Shown in pieces: positions 1-8,920 of a stretch of DNA of 64,000 nt. This stretch comes from Azospirillum brasilense (GTDB lineage: Bacteria > Pseudomonadota > Alphaproteobacteria > Azospirillales > Azospirillaceae): assembly GCF_005222205.1 (NCBI RefSeq), contig NZ_CP032345.1:1489501-1553500 (forward strand). The letters are read 5' to 3'. The notes below the pieces were generated by a model that ran no database searches, was not told the DNA's origin, and worked only from the letters and a program-made list of their open reading frames with translations. Position 1 is the stretch's first letter. Each line of letters begins with the position of its first letter. A program made the translations under genes and the position numbers.

Positions 1-345
1 CTCGCTCAGCAGCGCCATCTTCAGCGCGTGGTGCGGCTTCATCAGGTAATGGGCGTTCTCGAAGGCCGCGGCCTCCGGCGACTCGGTGGTGGCGTCCCAC
101 TGGAACTCCCAGGGGGCGACCTTGGGCAGCGGGCCGAATTCCCGGGCGATCTGCTTGACCTCCTCGGCGTGCTTGCCCGAATAGGTGGCCAGATCGCGGA
201 ACAGCTTGGCGACCTCCACATTGTTGTGGGCCTCCATGCTGTCGGCCAGCTCGGTGTAGCGCTCCGCCGCCTCGATCTCCAGGGCCAGCGCGTGGGCGAG
301 GAACAGGCCGACGTTGGCGGCCCCGTTCAGCACTTTCGTCTTCAT
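1..345 (-). CDS. Ferritin-like / rubrerythrin-type protein, 3' end beyond window
   Basis: Reading begins at ATG 345 (MKTKVLNGAANVGLFLAHAL) and stays open to base 1, so the C-terminus is missing; 115 residues are visible. An early helix carries ALEIEAAERYTELA and a second has FRDLATYSGKHAEEV. These E...ExxR/Y and ExxH-like spacings are typical of ferritin-like diiron four-helix bundles, and the first two iron-ligand helices appear present. The ATG overlaps the korB stop codon (ATGA), so it is the third gene of the korA-korB operon. A role in iron handling or oxygen protection of the iron-sulfur enzyme is inference from context. Family assignment is moderately sure. Confidence 0.7.
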   Translation of the reverse strand, partial: MKTKVLNGAANVGLFLAHALALEIEAAERYTELADSMEAHNNVEVAKLFRDLATYSGKHAEEVKQIAREFGPLPKVAPWEFQWDATTESPEAAAFENAHYLMKPHHALKMALLSE

Positions 346-1184
346 ACCGCGAACCCCTCTTCGATCTGGGCGATGCTGCGGGTGGCCGCCGATTCGGGCT
401 GGAACGGACGGCGGTTGCCGGCGAGGAAGATGCCGAGGCCGAACCCGTCGTCCTCGAGGACGGCGCGCATCGCCTCGTTCGGGTCGTCCGTCGGCTCGCG
501 GCCGTAGGGATGGACCGTGCTCTTCCAATTGCGCTGCTCGGGGCGGAAGGTGACGCAGGGGGACAGGATGTGGATGACCGAGAAGCCGGGGTGCCGCACG
601 CCCTCCACGATCAGGCGGGCGACCTCGTTCGGATTGTTGGAGAAGCCGCGGGCGACGAAATTCGCGCCGCAGGCCAGCGCCAGGGCGACCGGCTGGATCG
701 GGTTGACGCCCGGCCCTTCCGGGGTCAGCTTCGACTCGCACCAGTCGGCCTCGGTGGTCGGCGAGGCCTGGCCCTTGGTCATGCCGTAGACCTGGTTGTC
801 CATGACGATGTAGGTCATGTCGACGTTGCGGCGGCAGGCGTGCAGGAAGTGGTTGCCGCCGATCGAGAAGCCGTCGCCGTCGCCGCCGAAGATCAGCACG
901 TTCAGCTCCGGCCGGGCCAGCTTCACGCCGGACGCCACGGCCAGCGAGCGGCCGTGCACCGTGTGGTAGCCGTAGACGCTGGTGTAGGCGGGGATGCGCG
1001 ACGAGCAGCCGATGCCCGACACCACGACGGTGTCCTTGCGCTCCAGCCCCATGGTCGCCATGGCGCGGGTGATGCCGGCCAGCACGGAATAGTCGCCGCA
1101 GCCGGGGCACCAGATGGGCTTCACGTCGGATTTGTAGTCGCCGGGCAGCGGGCCCACGACATCGTCGGTCAGATGGGTATCCAT
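342..1184 (-). CDS. korB: 2-oxoacid:ferredoxin oxidoreductase, beta subunit
   Basis: 280 residues from ATG 1184. The protein has the TPP-binding beta-subunit hallmarks: WCPGCGDYS near residues 25-32, whose cysteines bind Fe-S in the family, and the GDGDGFSIGGNHF stretch for Mg-TPP. With KorA it would decarboxylate 2-oxoglutarate (or pyruvate) to the acyl-CoA and reduce ferredoxin in the cytoplasm. It lies 20 bp downstream of korA, and its stop overlaps the start of the ferritin-like gene. Substrate preference cannot be read from the sequence; Kor is preferred because the two-subunit gamma-alpha fusion plus short beta layout is typical of KorAB. Confidence 0.9.
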   Translation of the reverse strand: MDTHLTDDVVGPLPGDYKSDVKPIWCPGCGDYSVLAGITRAMATMGLERKDTVVVSGIGCSSRIPAYTSVYGYHTVHGRSLAVASGVKLARPELNVLIFGGDGDGFSIGGNHFLHACRRNVDMTYIVMDNQVYGMTKGQASPTTEADWCESKLTPEGPGVNPIQPVALALACGANFVARGFSNNPNEVARLIVEGVRHPGFSVIHILSPCVTFRPEQRNWKSTVHPYGREPTDDPNEAMRAVLEDDGFGLGIFLAGNRRPFQPESAATRSIAQIEEGFAV

Positions 1185-1204
1185 GGATTTCGTGCTCCGG
1201 CCGG

Positions 1205-2926
1205 TCAGATCAGGGAAAGAAGCGTCTCGTGCACCTCGCGGGCGCGGATCGGCAGCGGGCCGGGGCGGCTGAACACCGACACCGCGCCCGGCAGGTCGTA
1301 ATGCCCACGCAGGAACTTGTGGAATTGGGCGCCGTGCGTCTGCTCGACGACCAGGACCTTGGTGACGCCCTCCAGCGCCGCGGCCAGCTTGGCCGGCTGG
1401 ACCGGGGAGATCAGGCGGATGGCGACCAGCCGGGCCTTGGTGCCGGCGGCCTCCAGCCGGCGCACCGCCTCGCGCGACGGGCCGGTGGCGGAGCCCCAGG
1501 TGACGACGGCGATCTCGCCCTCGCCTTCGACGTCGGCCCAGGCGTCGCCATAGTCGTAGCTGGTCAGCTTGCGCAGGCGCTTGTCGAGTTGCTTCTGGTG
1601 GTCGGACGCCTGCGAGGACGGCAGGGCGCTCTCGGCGTGCTCCAGACCGTCGGCGGTGTGCTCGCCGCCCGGCATGCCGGGGATGGCGGCGGGGGAGACG
1701 CCCGATTCGGTGTTGGCGTAGCGCAGGTACTTCGCGTCGCCGCCGAGGTCGGTCGCCAGCAGGCGGTTGGCCTTGTGGGGGGCGTCGGCCGGCTTGTCGA
1801 CGATGGCGCGGGACTGGCCCATCGCCTGATCGGACAGCACGATGGCCGGGGTCTGCAGGGCCTCGGCCAGATGCACCGCCCACTGGGTGGTGAACAGGCA
1901 GTCGGCGATGGAGGTCGGGCCGACCACCAGATGCGGGGCGTCGCCGTGCAGGCCGTAGACGGCGATGTTCAGGTCGGACTGTTCGGACTTGGTCGGGATG
2001 CCGGTGGACGGTCCGCCGCGCTGCACGTCGACGATCACCACCGGGGTCTCGGAGGCCACACCCAGGCCGATGCATTCGGTCATCAGCGACAGGCCGGGAC
2101 CGGCGGTCGCGGTGATCGAGGGCACGCCGCTGAAGGAGGCGCCCAGGCACATGGCGATGGAGGCCAGCTCATCCTCCGCCTGGACCAGCTTGCCGCCGGT
2201 CTTGGCGAGGTTGGGGGCCAGCCACTCCAGGATCTCGGTCGCCGGCGTGATCGGGTAGGCGGCGCAGAACTTCACCCCGCCCTTCAAGGCGCCCAGCCCG
2301 GCGGCCTCGTTGCCGGAGATGTTCCAGCGGGTGGCGCCCTCCTTGTTGGGGGCGGCCAGCTCCAGGCCGAGGTTCCAGCCGGCGGCCTCCTTGGACCCGG
2401 CGTCGATGCCGGCGTTGGACGCCTGGATGGCGGCGTCGCCCTTCTTGCCCAGCGCCTTCTGGATCACCGCGTCGATGCCGGCGCGCGGCAGGCCGACGAT
2501 CGCCGCGACGGCGCCCAGCCCCACCATGTTGACGCGCCCGCCGGGGATGCGCCCGGCCAGTTCCTTGATCGGCAGCTCGACCTGTCTGGCGCCGCTGGCG
2601 GCCAGGACTGCGGGCACCTCGCCCTGGCTGGGGTCGGTGATGATGACGCTCTTGTCCGATAGCGGAAGCTCGGCCGCGAAGCGCTCCACATTCTGCCAGT
2701 CGAAGGCGACGATCAGGTCGAAACGGTCTCCCGGACCGTGAACGGGTGTCGGCGACAGGCGAACGAGGGCGGCGGCCTCGCCGCCACGGATCTGCGGGCC
2801 GGTGGACCGCGACATCAATCCGTACCATCCCACGTTGGCGGCGGCATCCAGCAGCATCTGTCCGGCGGTCATCGCGCCGGCGCCACCGCTGCCCACCAGG
2901 GCAATCGTGACCGAGTCCACTGTCAT
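1205..2926 (-). CDS. korA: 2-oxoacid:ferredoxin oxidoreductase, alpha subunit (gamma-alpha fusion)
   Basis: 573 residues from ATG 2926, with AAGGG eight bases upstream. The first ~190 residues are the gamma domain (IALVGSGGAGAMTAGQML). The remainder is the pyrimidine-binding alpha domain, with GNEAAGLGALKGGVKFCAAYPITP, EDELASIAMCLGASFSG and TATAGPGLSLMTE. Fusion of gamma and alpha is the normal architecture of bacterial KorA. It is first gene of a three-gene operon with korB and the ferritin-like gene. The 227 bp upstream contain no other gene and probably the operon promoter, but no clear -35/-10 pair could be assigned. Confidence 0.92.
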   Translation of the reverse strand: MTVDSVTIALVGSGGAGAMTAGQMLLDAAANVGWYGLMSRSTGPQIRGGEAAALVRLSPTPVHGPGDRFDLIVAFDWQNVERFAAELPLSDKSVIITDPSQGEVPAVLAASGARQVELPIKELAGRIPGGRVNMVGLGAVAAIVGLPRAGIDAVIQKALGKKGDAAIQASNAGIDAGSKEAAGWNLGLELAAPNKEGATRWNISGNEAAGLGALKGGVKFCAAYPITPATEILEWLAPNLAKTGGKLVQAEDELASIAMCLGASFSGVPSITATAGPGLSLMTECIGLGVASETPVVIVDVQRGGPSTGIPTKSEQSDLNIAVYGLHGDAPHLVVGPTSIADCLFTTQWAVHLAEALQTPAIVLSDQAMGQSRAIVDKPADAPHKANRLLATDLGGDAKYLRYANTESGVSPAAIPGMPGGEHTADGLEHAESALPSSQASDHQKQLDKRLRKLTSYDYGDAWADVEGEGEIAVVTWGSATGPSREAVRRLEAAGTKARLVAIRLISPVQPAKLAAALEGVTKVLVVEQTHGAQFHKFLRGHYDLPGAVSVFSRPGPLPIRAREVHETLLSLI

Positions 2927-3153
2927 TGGTTAATCCCTTGCGTCCGAATGTGAGTCGCCCGACGCCCGTACGGCTACGTCAGCATTACGGAACAGGGAAA
3001 TGATCTGGCGCAAATCGGACGAAAGACGCCACGATTTTGCGAAGTCATGTCATGGAATGGTCCGACCAATGTCTTGCCCGGCGACCATGAATCCCTTTGC
3101 ACCGACTTTTGTCGGGATTGTTTCCGGACCGGAATGGCAGACGTCTTCGCGGC

Positions 3154-3846
3154 TTACTCGCTGTAACGTTCTTCCCGCCAGGGGTCGGCGTCATTGTGAT
3201 AGCCGCGGACCTCCCAATAGCCGCGGCGATCCTCCGCCAGGAACTCGATTCGCTTCACCCACTTGGCGCTTTTCCAGAAATAGAGCTTCGGCACGACGAC
3301 TCGGACGGGGCCGCCATGGTCGCGGCTGATCGGCTGGCCCTCCCAGCCGGTGGCGAGCAACGCGTCCGCCGCCGCAAAGGCGTCCAACGGCAGGTTGGTG
3401 GTGTAGCCGTCCGAGGAATGGCAGAGGACGAAGCGCGCCTCCGGCCGCGGCCGGACGACCGACAGCAGGTGCCGCGTGGACACGCCCTCCCACTGGTTGT
3501 CGTAGCGCGACCATGTGGTGACGCAGTGGATGTCGGAGACGACACGCGCCGGCGGCTGGGCCTGGAGATCCTCCCAGCTCCAGGTGACGGGATTCTCGAC
3601 CAGCCCGTCCACCGCCAGGGTCCAGGTCGCCTCGCTCACCCGCGGCAGGATGCCGAGATCGAGCACCGGCCAGGTCTCCACCAAGCGCTGGCCGGGCGGC
3701 AGACGGTCGCGCGCCGGATCGGCGGTCTCCCCGGTCAGGCCCCGGCCCTCCCGCGCCCACTGCTCCTTGGTGGCGATCAGCTTGTCGCGGATCTGGCCGT
3801 CATGAGACTCGTCTTGAGGCTCATCCCGAGCGATGTCGTCCGCCAT
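3154..3846 (-). CDS. Cytoplasmic molybdopterin-dependent (sulfite oxidase-like) oxidoreductase
   Basis: 230 residues from ATG 3846 (MADDIARDEP). The reading frame is open further upstream, but similarity-like sequence starts only about 50 residues inside. The oxidoreductase molybdopterin-binding domain covers roughly residues 55-220, with the candidate Mo-ligating cysteine at Cys108 in VSDIHCVTTWSRYDNQWEGV and the C-terminal LYFWKSAKWVKRIEF segment seen in the SUOX/YedY superfamily. There is no signal peptide or Tat motif, so the protein is probably cytoplasmic, unlike periplasmic MsrP. Physiological substrate unknown. It is divergent from the histidine kinase gene at 4088. Confidence 0.82.
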   Translation of the reverse strand: MADDIARDEPQDESHDGQIRDKLIATKEQWAREGRGLTGETADPARDRLPPGQRLVETWPVLDLGILPRVSEATWTLAVDGLVENPVTWSWEDLQAQPPARVVSDIHCVTTWSRYDNQWEGVSTRHLLSVVRPRPEARFVLCHSSDGYTTNLPLDAFAAADALLATGWEGQPISRDHGGPVRVVVPKLYFWKSAKWVKRIEFLAEDRRGYWEVRGYHNDADPWREERYSE

Positions 3847-4087
3847 GGCGGTCCTCCGATGGGGTGGATCGGCAGCGATGCCCCTGATGGGCGGTACGGA
3901 TTTAGGCATGGACGGGCGCCGGTGTCAGCGTCGATCCCGCGCTTTCCGGTGGTGCGAAAGGCTGATCCGCCGGCCGTCCCCCGCTGTTTCCTGTGGTTGG
4001 ACTGGAAATAGACGGTTCGGACGGTCCCCCTGCCCCTGTTCACGGCCTGCCTTGCTCTGATAGCATGTCCGCCATGCAAGACCTGCC

Positions 4088-6076
4088 ATGTTGCCGCCCA
4101 TGACCACCGCCCTGTCCGTCGCCCCGCACACCGATGCGGCGCCCTCAGGGCTGGAGAGGGCCGGGCTGGAGAGGGCCGTTCTGGATATGACCCCGGAAGA
4201 TGTGGCCGGATTGGCTTGGTTGGACGCGCTCGCCACACCGCTGTGGCTGCTCAATCCCGATGGCCTGACCCTGTGGCTGAACGGCGCCGCCCGCGCGCTG
4301 ATCGGCCTGGAGACCGACGCGCCCGCCGCCGCCGTCCGGGTCAGCCTGTCCGGCCGCTTTCCCGCCGCGCTGGAGCAGGCCGCCGCGGGCCGGACGGTGG
4401 AGGCGCGGGCAACCATCCATGCCCCCCTGACCCTGCCTTTGGAGGTGGATCTCCGGCTGGTTCCGGCGCCGCGCCCGGGCGGGCTGATCCTGGCGGAAGC
4501 CCCCGCCGACAGCGGCGCCCGGCAGGAGATGATGCGGCTGAACGAGCAGCTGATCGCGCTGTCCTACGCCTATCCCGACATCCGCTTCGAACTGCTGCGC
4601 GACGGCACCATCCTCGACTTCGCCGCCGCCAGCCCCGGCGACCTGAACGTCCCCGCCGAGCGCTTCCTGGCCCACCGCGTGCAGGAGGTGCTGCCCGAAC
4701 CCGCCGCCGGGACACTGGCCGCGGCGCTCGGCCGGCTGAACGAGGGGCAGACGGTCATCGGGCTTGAGTTCTCCCTGCCGCCTCCTGGCCAGACGGAGGC
4801 CGGATCGGTGGAGGGCACCAAATTCTTCGAGGCGCGGCTGGTCGCCCTGCCCGACAGCGACCGCGTGATGTGCAGCATCCGCAACGTCACGGAACGGGCG
4901 TTGGCGGAAAGCGCGGCCCGGCGCGCCCATCATCTGCTGTCCGACGCCATCGAATGCATCACCGAGGGCTTCGTGCTGTACGACGCCCAGGACCGGCTGG
5001 TGCTGTGCAACGGGCGCTATCGCGAGCTGTTCTCCGCCAACACCGACCTCATCACGCTGGGCGCCCGTTTCGAGGAGGTGCTGCGCGGCGGGGTGGAACG
5101 GGGCGTCTATCAGGTGCCGGACGGCGACCTGGAGGGCTGGATCGGGCGGCGCATCGAGCAGCATCGCGGCGCCGGCGCCCCCATGGAGGTGCAGCTTCAC
5201 GACGGACGCTGGATCCGCATCGAGGAGTGGCGGACCCACGAGGGCGGAACCGTCGGCATCCGCGCCGACATCACCGATCTGAAAGCCCGCGAGGCCGAAC
5301 TGAGCGCCGCCCGCGACGAGGCCGAACAGGCCAACCAGCGCAAGTCCGACTATGTCCACCATCTGAGCCACGAACTGCGCACGCCGCTGAACGCCGTGCT
5401 CGGCTTCGCCCAGATCATCCACGACGAGATGATGGGGCCGAACAACCCGCGCTACCGTGAGTATGCCGGGCAGATCGCGGCGGCCGGCGTCTACATGCTG
5501 GACCTCATCAACAACCTGCTCGACCTCGCGCGCATCGAGGCGGGTCGGATGGACCTGCATGAGGAGGCCTGCAACCTGTCCCTGCTGGTCGACCTGACCT
5601 TCGGCATGATGCAGCCGCGGGCGGGCGAGGCGGCGGTGACGCTGTGCATGGAGATTCCCGACGATCTGCCGAGCCTGCACGGCGACGCCTCGCAGATCCG
5701 GCAGATGCTGACCAACCTGATCGGCAACGCCATCAAGTTCGCCCCTCCCAAAGACGGCCGCGTGCGGGTGCGCGCGGAACTGACGGAGGACGGCGGCATC
5801 GCGCTGACCGTCGCCGACAACGGCATCGGCATGCGGCCCGAGCAAATACCGGTGGCGCTGGATGCCTTCGGGCAGGTGCATGGCCGCAACCAGGGCCATA
5901 ACCAGGGCCGTGACCGGACGACGGAGCGCGGCTCCGGCCTGGGACTGCCGCTGACCCGCGCGCTGATCGCGCTGCACGGCGGCAGCTTCCACATCGACAG
6001 CCGGGTCGGAGCCGGGACGACCGTATGCCTGACCTTCCCGCCCTGCCGGGTCGGCGGGGCTGCGCGGTCGCCCTGA
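4088..6076 (+). CDS. PAS-domain sensor histidine kinase
   Basis: 662 residues; ATG 4088 and in-frame ATG 4100 are both possible starts. No transmembrane segment is obvious, so it is probably a soluble sensor. PAS-like modules precede the kinase core, including one around residues 280-400 (CITEGFVLYDAQDRLVLCNGRYRELF). The HisKA phospho-acceptor is His428 in HHLSHELRTPLNAVLGFAQI. The HATPase has N-box NLIGNAIKFAPP, G1 DNGIGM and G2 GSGLGLPL. No response regulator is adjacent, so the partner is unknown. Downstream, a GC-rich inverted repeat separates it from the convergent DJ-1-like gene. Confidence 0.88.
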   Translation: MLPPMTTALSVAPHTDAAPSGLERAGLERAVLDMTPEDVAGLAWLDALATPLWLLNPDGLTLWLNGAARALIGLETDAPAAAVRVSLSGRFPAALEQAAAGRTVEARATIHAPLTLPLEVDLRLVPAPRPGGLILAEAPADSGARQEMMRLNEQLIALSYAYPDIRFELLRDGTILDFAAASPGDLNVPAERFLAHRVQEVLPEPAAGTLAAALGRLNEGQTVIGLEFSLPPPGQTEAGSVEGTKFFEARLVALPDSDRVMCSIRNVTERALAESAARRAHHLLSDAIECITEGFVLYDAQDRLVLCNGRYRELFSANTDLITLGARFEEVLRGGVERGVYQVPDGDLEGWIGRRIEQHRGAGAPMEVQLHDGRWIRIEEWRTHEGGTVGIRADITDLKAREAELSAARDEAEQANQRKSDYVHHLSHELRTPLNAVLGFAQIIHDEMMGPNNPRYREYAGQIAAAGVYMLDLINNLLDLARIEAGRMDLHEEACNLSLLVDLTFGMMQPRAGEAAVTLCMEIPDDLPSLHGDASQIRQMLTNLIGNAIKFAPPKDGRVRVRAELTEDGGIALTVADNGIGMRPEQIPVALDAFGQVHGRNQGHNQGRDRTTERGSGLGLPLTRALIALHGGSFHIDSRVGAGTTVCLTFPPCRVGGAARSP

Positions 6077-6105
6077 AGGCTGGAAACGAACCCCCAAAAC
6101 GCGCA

Positions 6106-6137
6106 ACGGCCGCGCGCGCTGGACGCGCGGCGGCCGT
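6106..6137. terminator. GC-rich hairpin between convergent genes
   Basis: ACGGCCGC (6106-6113) pairs with GCGGCCGT (6130-6137). It lies between the histidine kinase stop (6076) and the convergent DJ-1-like stop (6200). There is no U-run, so its role as a terminator is only suggested by position. Confidence 0.35.
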
Positions 6138-6199
6138 GGACCCACAAGACGAAACCCGCAGGAAAGACGGGTACCTTGTCGAGGCGCGGTGGCTTGGCC

Positions 6200-6763
6200 T
6201 TAGGCGGCCTTGCGGACGGCGGCAGCCTCGGAGAAGACCTTGACGACCTGCTCGACGAAAGCGGCCAGCTCGTCATGGCCCAGCGCCGTGATGGTCACAT
6301 TGTCCACCACCAGGGCCTCGTCGCTGATCTTGCCGCCGGCGGCTTCCAGCTCGGCGCGGACGGCCTCGGGAGCGGCCAGAGTGCGGCCCTTCAGCTTGCC
6401 CGGGATGGCCAGGAGCTGGATGCCCTGGTCGATCGCGGCAATCGGCTTGCCGGCGTCCAGGAAGTGGCCGACGATGCGGCGGGTGTGGGCGCTCTGCTGG
6501 AGCTTGGTGACGCTGCGCTCGCCACCCGGCAGCAGCAGCATGTCATAGTCGGCACCCAGAACCTCGCCGACCTGCTTGTCCACCGGGAAGTAATGGCCCC
6601 AGGACTTGCCGTGCCAGCCGTTCACCAGACCCTGCTCGGGGGAAATCGTACGAAGAGTAGCGCCGGTCTTGAGGAGAGCCCGTTGCGGCTCCGTCATCTC
6701 CAGTTCCTCAAAGCCGTTGGCGACGAGAATGGCAATGCTCTTTCCTGCGAGGGGTTGATCCAT
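6200..6763 (-). CDS. DJ-1/PfpI-fold protein lacking the nucleophilic cysteine
   Basis: 187 residues from ATG 6763, chosen because AAAGGA lies at proper spacing upstream; an earlier ATG (6781) has no such site. The DJ-1/PfpI fold is visible: KSIAILVANGFEELEM with the conserved acidic residue Glu20, and the PGG turn in DMLLLPGGERSV. The nucleophile elbow, normally A-x-C-H-G, reads IAAIDQGIQLL, so Asp112 and Gln113 replace Cys-His. The usual protease, glyoxalase or deglycase chemistry is therefore unlikely. Function unknown; a ligand-binding, chaperone or stress role is inference. Confidence 0.8.
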   Translation of the reverse strand: MDQPLAGKSIAILVANGFEELEMTEPQRALLKTGATLRTISPEQGLVNGWHGKSWGHYFPVDKQVGEVLGADYDMLLLPGGERSVTKLQQSAHTRRIVGHFLDAGKPIAAIDQGIQLLAIPGKLKGRTLAAPEAVRAELEAAGGKISDEALVVDNVTITALGHDELAAFVEQVVKVFSEAAAVRKAA

Positions 6764-7170
6764 ACTGTCTTGTCCTTTCATCGTTCAACCAGAATGCGCG
6801 GGCCATCGCCGAGGAATGCGCCGTCGGGGAAAAGAAACGGCGCACGCCGCGCAAGGCCTTGCGCGGCGATGGAACCCGCAGCCGGCCCTCGTCCGATGAG
6901 GTCCGGCGGGGGGGCAGTTACGCCCCTGATCGGTTTGTGGTGAGCATGGAACACAAGTGGCGGCAACGAGGTCCCAAGTCAATGGCTTATTCCGCACTGC
7001 AACGCAGCTTCCCCACCGTCGGGCAGGGCAACCGGCACGGCAATTTCGCGGTTGCGCTCAAGACTTAATCACGATTTCCCGAGTATGACGGTTGGGGTGG
7101 CGCAGGTCAGCCATGCCGTCATGGCGCGGCTGTGACAACTAATGGCCGTGATGAAAGAGGGCGAACGCAA
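6764..7170. other. Gene-free spacer with a perfect 24-bp palindrome
   Basis: No convincing coding region: the short open frames have no ribosome site and no recognisable motif. It probably holds the promoter of the DJ-1-like gene. The one striking element is a loopless 24-bp palindrome at 6845-6868, described separately. Confidence 0.5.
6845..6868. repeat. Perfect 24-bp palindrome
   Basis: The half-site CGCCGCGCAAGG is followed immediately by its exact reverse complement, with no spacer. It lies about 80 bp upstream of the DJ-1-like start. It could be a dimeric operator or a cruciform/hairpin; there is no U-run for termination. Confidence 0.6.
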
Positions 7171-7201
7171 AAAGAAGCGGCCGGGGGCGGACCCCCGGCC
7201 G
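7171..7201 (-). terminator. Rho-independent terminator downstream of aceA
   Basis: The 10-bp stem CGGCCGGGGG/CCCCCGGCCG (7178-7187, 7192-7201) with a 4-base loop is followed on the minus strand by CTTCTTTTTG. It is oriented to end transcription arriving from aceA, leaving a ~250-nt 3' untranslated region. Confidence 0.7.
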
Positions 7202-7316
7202 TTTGAAGTCAATAGCGTCAGCCGTTCGAAGAGATCCGGCTCGCACACCGGATCGGGAACCACCGGTCACCGGGGCGGCGGGCCGAAGCCAACCGTCCGG
7301 AGGATCGGCGCAAACC

Positions 7317-7367
7317 GGTCATACGGCCCGAGCCGGGGAGGCTGCCGCGATGGGCGGCCGTATGACC
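7317..7367. repeat. 12-bp perfect inverted repeat in the aceA 3' region
   Basis: GGTCATACGGCC (7317-7328) is exactly complementary to GGCCGTATGACC (7356-7367) with a 27-nt loop. A further 8-bp hairpin, GCGTCCGG/CCGGACGC (7415-7439), lies just after the aceA stop. Together with the terminator at 7171 they make the untranslated region strongly structured. Confidence 0.55.
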
Positions 7368-7453
7368 CTTTCACACTTTGCGGGGGCAAAGTGCTGTCTC
7401 GTCCCAGGCGGGGCGCGTCCGGCGGATGGCACCGGACGCGGCCCGCGGTTGGA

Positions 7454-8731
<1,278 letters not shown>

Positions 8732-8829
8732 GGTCGTTTTCCTTCTTTTCGTCACCGTTGCGCTGCTTTTGAGCGCTTGCCCTGACAAAACAACTAAAAC
8801 GACCTTCGCTGCCTTGCAACATGCCCTTG

Positions 8830-8898
8830 TTTGTAAAAGGGTCTGTTTGTAAACTGCCGTCTGAAAAGTTCTGTAAATCGGTAAATATTGTAAATCGG
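8830..8898. promoter_or_regulatory. Repeated TTTGTAAA / TGTAAATCGG boxes in the aceA-regulator spacer
   Basis: TTTGTAAA occurs at 8830-8837 and 8846-8853, 16 bp apart. The 10-mer TGTAAATCGG occurs at 8872-8881 and 8889-8898, 17 bp apart. All are in the same orientation within an AT-rich spacer. RamB-family regulators of actinobacteria bind TTTGCAAA-like sequences, so these are candidate operators for the divergent regulator. Confidence 0.6.
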
Positions 8899-8920
8899 CT
8901 CAGCTGGAGTTCGGACGGCC

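Noticed and set aside
342..2150. Extended 602-residue frame reading through korA into korB
   Set aside because: Residues before position 1184 are out of frame with KorA and Arg-rich; the true korB start is the ATG at 1184.
6778..6966. 62-residue minus-strand frame upstream of the DJ-1-like gene
   Set aside because: No ribosome site, no motif, and it covers the palindrome and promoter region.
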